NCBI GenBank assembly: GCA_013076295.1
Contig: RQOL01000828.1
Coordinates: 1,984,001-2,048,000, forward strand
Origin: Sanderia malayensis
Lineage: Eukaryota; Cnidaria; Scyphozoa; Semaeostomeae; Pelagiidae
Length of the DNA: 64,000 nt
Reading direction: 5' to 3'
Part shown: positions 56,655-64,000 of the stretch, piece after piece
How the letters are laid out: every line of letters starts with the position of its first letter
Numbering within the stretch: the first letter of the stretch is position 1
Translations under genes and position numbers: made by a program
Notes under the pieces: model-generated
The model's database searches: none
What the model saw: the letters and a program-made list of their open reading frames with translations, nothing else
Told to the model about the DNA's origin: nothing

Positions 56655-58656
56655 TTGCATACAAATGAAACAACTGAACTTCTGACAACTACAAACGCCA
56701 ATTTAACCATTTTATCCAAGTTTACCTGTCAACTTTAGCACGGGGGCTCCGACAAATTTGCAACAATGTGTCTGTGTCCAGAGAGACTTTTGTGAAATTC
56801 TTTTGTTACCTCTGGGTTTGGTTTATGAAAGAGTTACGCGGCTTTATTTTTCATCTAACTTACATACATGCTCCTATTTAATTTATAGCACTTTCTCGTT
56901 ATCACAGCTCAGAGTTTTAGCAAACTAGCAAGAAGCTCAACTGAAATGAAGCTCGTACATGAGTGAAGCTGGTATCTGGCCATTTAATTTTTCTTTACTC
57001 AGACAGCTGATATCTCACCCCTGCACCAAGGGACGAGACTCTTTTGAATAATATTTGCAGATCCAACTCCAAATGACTGGTATAAGTGGCGATGATGGAT
57101 CCAGTTTGAATAGCTGTTTGTGACTTTGCTTCGCCAGACACCTGAATCGAAGATTAGCTACAAAATGTTTTCAGTAAACTAACTATGTTTCACTTAGCAA
57201 GTCAGGTACTATATGCTGTAAATTTGCCGAATCGTTTTCTGCTTTACTCAGCATTTTATAATAAAGTTTCCTGTCATAACAGTTCCTGAATTTTTATTAT
57301 CAATTTTCCAATTTCAGTACTGAAACTTTTAAACATACTTAGAACATACTCTTTGAGGGAGGTGGAATGCTACGACATGAATAACATTGTTAACACCAAC
57401 TGTTGATAGATACTATATGATAGTGTTTTAATAATAGCATGCTTGTTTGTCTTTCAATTTTAAGTATCTGGTTTTATCAACTTTTCTATTCTTCAAAAAT
57501 CACTGGACTTTCTTAACTTTGTTCAGAGCCGAGCATCAACTACTTTCTTATCTATGAGAAGTCACAGAACACTATGGTGTTATGCGACGTTATTAGCGAT
57601 ATTAGCGGTACATATTATACAAAGCCCACTTCAGAATGAATTGTTCTGAGCACATTTGCTTTGCAAAGTGCAAGGCTTACTACGTCATTAATATATTATT
57701 TTTTTTTAAATTATTATTGTTATACTATCAATCCAAGTTCTTTTTTATATTTTTTATCTTCATTACATATTCTGCTGCTCTTTTTAAGTCTGTGATATTT
57801 GTATTACTTTTCAATTCTTCTTTTACTTTATATCCTACTAATTTTTGGTAATTGTTGCATTTAAAAATATGACGTTATGCTATTAAAACACTATCATGTG
57901 GTATCTATCAACAGTTGGTGTTAACAATGTTATTCATGTCGTAGCATTCCACCTCCCTCAAGGAGTATATTCTAAGTATGTTTAAACGCTTCAGTACTGA
58001 AATTGGGAAATTGATAATAAAAATTCAGGAACTGTTATGACAGGAAACTTTATTATAAAATGCTGAGTAAAGCAGAAAAAGATTCGACAAATTCACAGCA
58101 TATAGTACCTGACTTGCTAAGTGAAACATAGTTAGTTTACTGAAAACATTTTGTAGCTAATCTTCGATTCAGGTGTCTGGCGAAGCAAAGTAACAAACAG
58201 CTATTCAAACTGGATCCATCTTCGCCACTTATACCAGTCATTTGTGGAGTGGGATTTACAAATATTATTTTAAATAGTCTCATGCCTTGGTGCAGGGGTC
58301 AGATATGAGCTGTTTGATCTAGGGAAAATTAAATGGCTAGATACCAGCTTCTCTCATGTACGAGCTTCATTTCAGTTGATGCTTCATGCTAGTGTGCTAC
58401 CGAGCTATGATAATGAGGCTAAGAATTAAATAGGAATACGTATATAAGTCAGATGAAAAATAAAGCCGCATAACTCGTTCATAAACCAAACCCAGAGGTA
58501 ACAAAAGAATTTCACAAAAGTCTCTCTGGACACAGACACATTGTTGCAATTTGTGGGTAAACTTACTAAAGTTGACAGGTAAACATGGCCAAAATGGTTA
58601 AATTGTCGTTTGTAGTGGTCAGAAGTTCAGTTGTTTCACTTGTATGCAACACTTAG
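56655..58656. repeat. Large inverted repeat upstream of gene D
   Basis: Left arm about 56655-57435 and right arm about 57872-58656 are reverse complements, as upstream of gene B. The spacer is longer (about 435 bp) because of a 277-bp insertion at 57594-57870. Arm sequence has drifted slightly between left and right and between units. Confidence 0.88.
57594..57870. mobile_element. 277-bp insertion with 8-bp target duplication
   Basis: Sits between two copies of GACGTTAT (57586-57593 and 57871-57878). Unit 1 has a single GACGTTAT at the matching place (46251-46258). No clear terminal inverted repeats; the right end is A/T-rich (GCATTTAAAAATAT). It may be a SINE-like or short hAT-type insertion. 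A short T-rich open frame inside is not credible as a gene. Confidence 0.75.
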
Positions 58657-58944
58657 TTAGGGCCTACATCTGCACGAGATATGATAAGTCGCCAGTTGCG
58701 AGTTGTCAGTTGTCAGTTACGAGTTGTCAGTTGCAAGCTGTCTATATCATATAAAAAGTTTCTATATACTATATATAATTAAAAACATATAATTAAAGAT
58801 ATTAAAGACATAGATAGTTAAAGATATTCTCTTTCCAGCCCCTGGGAAGTTCAAATAGCTCAACAATTGCTATTTGAACTTCCTTTGCATGTAATTAGAA
58901 ATAGGGGCTATGTTTAGCGCTCCCAAAGCAAACTGGGAAGATGA

Positions 58945-59190
58945 TCGTTTAATGATCTTGGACTCCGTATACGAAATGTCTGCAGAGAGAACAGTGACAA
59001 TCCTCAAATCGTGTGTAAAGGCGGAAAAATTTGCTGGAACGAGAAGTCCAACTCCGTATTTTCTCGGACCAGCAAGCACAGCTGAAACAAAGTTTTCTTC
59101 TTTGTTTTTCATGAAACAATCTATGAGATGAGAGAGTTCAATAGGAATATGACCAAGGGTTTCCCAAAAGAGCTGGAACAAACTGGAAAT
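58945..59190 (-). pseudogene. Conserved ORF fragment, copy 2 (unrecognised)
   Basis: Counterpart of 48345-48640: HIPIELSHLIDCFMKNKEE, SAVLAGPRKYGVGLLVPANF and LRIVTVLSADIS. It lacks about 17 internal residues that copy 1 has near its end. Still open, but with no recognisable start or splice sites. Confidence 0.4.
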
Positions 59191-59851
59191 AAATGTTCTT
59201 CTTTACACGGTGTGAGCAAAATTTAACAAGCGCCCCTGCTGAATTAACCGCCCCTTTTAAAATGTTATTTTTTAAATAAGCGCCCGGGCGCTAATTTCGG
59301 CGATTATTTTCGGCGATTATCTCAATTAGCGCCCCAGGTTCTTTTACTCAGAACTGTTGATGGCTCTTTTTAACCTGAGCAACACCCCGCAGTATTGAGC
59401 ACCTCGAAAACATTTATCGTTTCAAATTTGTAACTATGATTAGTTAAATGTTTAGTGCTATGGGCTTTCCTTAAATTGACGCTGACGCAAGTAAATTTTT
59501 ATTTCATATCAAATATCCCGCCAAAGAGGCCTCCAAAGCAGACCGGCAATGATTATGTTTACAAGGGGGTTGTGTCATGAAATTGTGAGAAATAATGAAA
59601 TCGAGGCAACGCATTTTTAACCGGTTTCAAAAAACAATCTCATAAATGGCTGTTGTGAGCGAAATTCGATTGAAACACAGGGACGCAATGTAGTGAGTCT
59701 TTTGTAATCGCCACGACAGTTTAAGTAAGAAATGGCAGCAGAAGGAAGAAGTAACAAAGAAATAAATAAGAAGATGTCATTTCCATCATTAATTATGACC
59801 GGTTTTCAACATAGATTTTACATGTCATCTTCTTTATATTGCAATAACAGA
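59191..59851. other. Non-coding flank between units
   Basis: Similar to 48641-49309 (GCGCCCC repeat block, then the flank upstream of a PLAT 3' exon). It marks the start of a third, partial duplication unit near 59740. Confidence 0.5.
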
Positions 59852-62404
59852 TTACCACTTCTTATTATTGCGGACTATTTTGGTAAACTTCTTCTTCTTT
59901 GAATTCCACTCAGTTTTTCTTGTCTTTTCGACACAACTGTAAGTGCCAGAGTAAAACCATCTCCCACATGGAAATTCAAACTCGCGATCTCTCCTTACAT
60001 CTCTGACTTTCAGTTTATCTGGGTGCCAACCGGGATGTTCTCCTGCACTATCCTTGTAAATGATGACTTTATGAAGAGAATCTAATTGGAAATGTGAAGT
60101 ACATTAAATCACCAAGATAAAATATGCACGTATAGCCATGAATATGATTAGATAAGCAAAAGGGGTATTTGATCTTGGCTTCCCTAGATTATGATGTAAA
60201 TTCAATACTTAGTGCAACTGATGCGGTTTATTGTATTTAAATTTAAAGGTGATGGCATTATTTTCAATTATTGATGCAGCATAAAAGTAAACATGCTGTA
60301 TTAAACAACTTACCAAGTCTCTTTGTTGTTTTCACTTCGAATTGATCAACTTTACCCACTTCGAAGTTGTTTTCTTCATTGTCTATTGTGATCTTTCTTG
60401 TTTGACGGTTATTAATGTCAACCAGGGAAATCTGGATGTTTGCATCGGTGCCAGCCCAATTGATGTTGCTTGTGAATACTCTTATTTGGTATTTTCTTTC
60501 TGTTAATTAAATCATTCAATTGACATATTTATGAAATGTGTATTCAATGGCAAAGTATCTTTCGAAAGAAAGCTTAAAGTGAGAGACCCCGATTTACACA
60601 GCTATTGCAGTCTGGTCTGTGGTGTAGATAAAGGGGGGTCAGGGGGCGAGAACCCACTGTAGAGCTAAACTGCCCTTTTTTGGAAAATTGTTGATCTTTT
60701 CGGAAAATAAATATCTTCTGTTTACGTTCAGTTCAAGCTAATTTTCTTAACCTATATTTATAGTCTTGAAAAAACAAAACTTTTGTCCGAAAATCTGAAT
60801 TTTTCGTCCCCCCCCTCTCCCTTATAAAGGGCTGTAAAGTTTCCTATCTACGCCACTGATTGCAGTTACAGTATACTATGAATACTTACGGGGAATGAGA
60901 AAGCTACAAGTTAGAGAATCTCTGTGTGAATCGACTGGAAGAGCAAAGTTCTAAACCTATAAATTGAGTTTAGGAGTACTCAAGTTTTTTGAGGCTCGTG
61001 CTCTTTGTATAAAACCAAACTATTATTGTAATGTCACAAGGGAATATTTCGAAGGAGTGAGTTTAAGGGCAGATGCTCTTTAAGATGCAAAGTAGTATTT
61101 TGTATTATACTGAAGGACTTACCTGGGTTGATGCATACGTATCCATTAGGGTGGGATTGATCATTCTTGCATTCTTGATCCAACTCACATTCGTCGTTTA
61201 TTCCACAGCCTTTGAGCTTGATGTTATGAACGTCGCAATTCTTAATGCCAAGTTCATCCTTGTTATCCTCACAGTACGAAAGATATTTTGGACCCATCCA
61301 TTCAACAATTGATTTGAAGTTGATTTCTCGTCCTTTTTTGTCCTTTATGGACCCCATGAAAGCTTCCCTGAACAGGTTCAAAATTGGATCTAATTCCATC
61401 TTGATTGGTAGAGGGGCATTCATATCCTGATTCGACCATTCAACGAGGCTTTCAGCTGGTTTTGAACCGTAAGTTGAGGTGACTCGGCGACGGTATTCAT
61501 TGTACACTTGAGAGCTTTCAGACTTGAACACTTTCTTGCATTGCGAACTGCTATCTTTAATCAAGCCAAAGAGCAAGTTCAGATTCTGCTTGCTGCACTC
61601 TTTCAACTCATCTGTGTTTAATTTGCTTGACTCTTCTCTAGTAAGTCTTTCTGTCACTGTTATGCGAGATCCCATGACAGCACTTTTGAAGTAGTGGGTA
61701 CCAAAATCCGCTACCAACTTGTCAAAAGCTCTATCTTTGGCACCATCATCGCCAGACTCTGTGGCATCTTGTAATGTTGTGATCATGTTTATGAATCCAG
61801 GATGGAATGGTGGTGGAACTTGTGATGAAATTTTTAAAGTGTACGAGGTACATGTAGCACTGGAAGATGCGATAATACCTGTTCGCTTTGAGAAGAATTG
61901 GTCGTTCTTTTTAACCTGGTTATTTGCCTGGAAGGCGCCAGATACCAGTGGCGGTACTGTTGTCTCCACACCAACTTCGGCTCCTTTAACTGGGATGCTG
62001 ACGGATACATCGTACTCGAGATTGGATGCCATTTCATTTCCTACAGATGATGTCTTTACCATTACTTCTTGATATTGTCTGGCATTGGAGATGATTTCAT
62101 GTTGTTCTTGAAGATCGCAGTTGACGGCATTGTGAACTATTACCCCATCTTCAAGGAGATATCTATCCTGTTCGTTCTTTTTTGTCGGCACGAAGATGTA
62201 ATCCAGACCATATGTTCCCGGGTCGATGTTGTTTTCTGCGGAGACTGGATTGCCTTTCAAGATGTTGTAGCCATACATTGCGGCAAATATGTTTGGCATT
62301 GGTTCATAACTTGGATTGCAATCATCTCCTCTGCATTCCGCCGCCCCATCAGCCGGAAGACCATAGACACAAACTGCAATGACAAAAAGCCAAGAGCCCC
62401 ACAT
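59852..62404 (-). CDS. MACPF-EGF-PLAT secreted protein, gene E
   Basis: Exons 61123-62404, 60314-60499 and 59852-60081 join in phase to 565 aa. Signal peptide MWGSWLFVIAVCVYGLPADG; MACPF signature FGTHYFKSAVMGSRITVTE; EGF-like CGINDECELDQECK; PLAT (YQIRVFTSNINWAGTDANIQ; IYKDSAGEHPGWHPDKLKV; FEFPCGRW). It is the most divergent member. The N-terminal block matches B/D (DDCN, DYIFVPTKK, IVHNAVNCD), the middle matches A/C (SIPVKGAEVGVETTVPPLVSG) and the PLAT matches A/C. The C-terminus ends in NNKKW, unlike the others. The frame is intact. It has the A/C-type GTAAGT donor but a B/D-like leader. Confidence 0.87.
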
Positions 62405-64000
62405 CGTGTTGTGTTAATTGTTGCATACAAATGAAACAACTGAACTTCTACATCTGAACGTGATTATTTAACCACTCTTGCAAATTCACCTGTCAACTTT
62501 GGCAAGGGGGTCACTTCAAAGTTGTAACAATGTGTCTATTTCTATACAGGCACTTGCAATCATACAAGTGTCATCTATCCTTTGTTACGACTTATCTTTT
62601 GGATCATGAATGATTTACACACTTCTATTTTTCTCAATTTATGTAACTTCTCCTGTTTTAATTATACGAAATTATCTTTAATTTTAACAATCGACGTGGT
62701 TCGGAATCGAGGCTTGTATATTAAGGAGGCTGGGTTTTTGCAATTCAATTTCAGGTTGTCAGTTATTTTTTTCTGTCTCACCCCTGCTTAGCCAAGGCAT
62801 GACTAATTAAGATAAACGTAATTGATCAAAGAGCCTTATAACTTTGAATGACTGTTTGTTGCTTTGCTCCATCAAATACCTGAAGCCAGGGTCATAGACG
62901 ACTTGTTCACAGCAAACCAACTATTTTACCCAACACGTCATGTACTACAGGCAGAATGCCTGTCTATTGTTCTCTTTTTAATTTTTTTTACAAAACTTTT
63001 TCACAACCGTATTTAAACTTTCCAAGCAAATTGCCTATTTCAGTACCAAAAATTGTTCAAGGTTTTCTTAGCCACACAACTGAAACGTTTTACGCCACTG
63101 AGCATGCGCATTGAAGGAGACAGAATACTAGGATATAAATGAAATTTAACATCAACCTGTGATATTTACAATATATTATTGTCACAACATTAAGTATTTC
63201 GTTCCCGCACATCAACCTTTCATTGATATATTGTGTATCTAAGTTTTCAATTTTAAATATCCAATACACATTGCTCTTAGCTCTTTGGCCAGCTGAATAT
63301 GCTACCTATTTATAAAACACGTTCTTATAAAAAAGTGTAATGCTTAATTAGCTATGTATCGTTTTTTATAAACTACAAAGTTGTGCTACTTTAAAAATTT
63401 TGTGTCTCATAACTTTAGAAGGTCAAGCAGCCCCGATTCAGGCTACTTATTATATCATCAGGGTAATTTTGAGTGAATTTCCACCTCCTCGCAACTAGAA
63501 GGTGTGGCCCCTTTCCAATGATAGCATACTAAAGTGTCCTTGTCTACTCTTTCCCCAAGTGTTCCACTTTTTCTTTTCATTGCAATACTACATAAATTTT
63601 TGTAGAGTTGAAAATTGCTTCCATGCGAAGTAGTTGAGTTGAACCTGATACAGTAGCTATATAAAGTCTTGCATTTATACTGTTGTATTTTGGTCTACAA
63701 TTTATCACACAGGAACGACCCCTCCAATGTATCCCAACTACCCTATGTAAAAAGGATTATCATTAAAATAATGAGAATCTAATTTATTTTGCTTTGTTTT
63801 CTATTGGAAAGTGGCACACAGAATACCGGTATACCAGCACAGAAAATCACTGATTATCAAAATATCATTTTGATGGTTAAGTAAGATGGCCTTGAAGAAA
63901 AGGTTGATAAAATAAAACAATTTCTGAATTTCACATTTTTATTTCGGCCGCTATTTCACCGTGTCACTGCCAGACCTAACAAAGTAAATGCTGGCTTTTA
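62405..64000. other. Upstream region of gene E
   Basis: Non-coding. The first ~130 bp resemble the leader of B/D (GTTGCATACAAATGAAAC, CACCTGTCAACTTT). Further up, short stretches (TTGTTGCTTTGCTCCATCA near 62858; TTTATTTTGCTTTGTTTTCT near 63784) resemble the intergenic DNA upstream of A/C. No long inverted repeat is seen here. Confidence 0.55.

Noticed and set aside
57636..57851. 71-codon Phe-rich frame
   Set aside because: Lies inside the 277-bp insertion and absent from unit 1; AT-rich chance frame.

Overview
The window is animal (metazoan) genomic DNA. The genes have many short introns, mostly GT-AG, and every exon chain below was built by hand from splice sites, reading phase and family similarity. 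The gene content fits an early-branching marine invertebrate, most likely an anthozoan cnidarian such as a coral or sea anemone: TPR-CHAT protease, CARD protein, divergent single-exon class A GPCRs, thrombospondin-repeat and PA14 extracellular proteins, and MACPF pore-forming proteins with an EGF-like module. A sponge cannot be excluded. The DNA is AT-rich and full of short inverted-repeat elements.

Region 1 (1-10.3 kb): the 3' end of a secreted PA14 protein (+), a complete HAUS7-like augmin subunit (+, 11 exons, 367 aa), a two-CARD adaptor-like protein (+), and a secreted protein with four thrombospondin type 1 repeats (-).

Region 2 (11-22.6 kb): a 1492-aa TPR-CHAT protease-like protein with an intact His/Cys pair (+), a small tail-anchored coiled-coil protein (-), an intronless RING-H2 protein (+), and a class A GPCR (-).

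Region 3 (22.6-37.4 kb): CIAO1 (+, 13 exons, 331 aa). Its second intron appears to be a U12-type AT-AC intron, and its third intron contains a complete single-exon class A GPCR. SURF4 (+) and an intronless IER2/IER5-like immediate-early gene (-) follow.

Region 4 (37.9-64 kb): five minus-strand genes (A-E) with one architecture: signal peptide, MACPF, EGF-like, PLAT. A+B and C+D are two copies of a tandem segmental duplication of about 11.3 kb; E is a third, mosaic member. The upstream DNA of B and of D is folded into a long inverted repeat with arms of about 0.75 kb. The two units differ by two insertions with clean target-site duplications: a 1-kb TTAA-type element present only in unit 1, and a 277-bp insertion present only in unit 2. 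Gene conversion is visible at the start of D and along E.

Housekeeping genes (HAUS7, CIAO1, SURF4) are interleaved with defence- or signalling-type genes (CARD, CHAT, MACPF, TSP1, PA14, GPCR). I see no tRNA, rRNA, CRISPR or viral genes.
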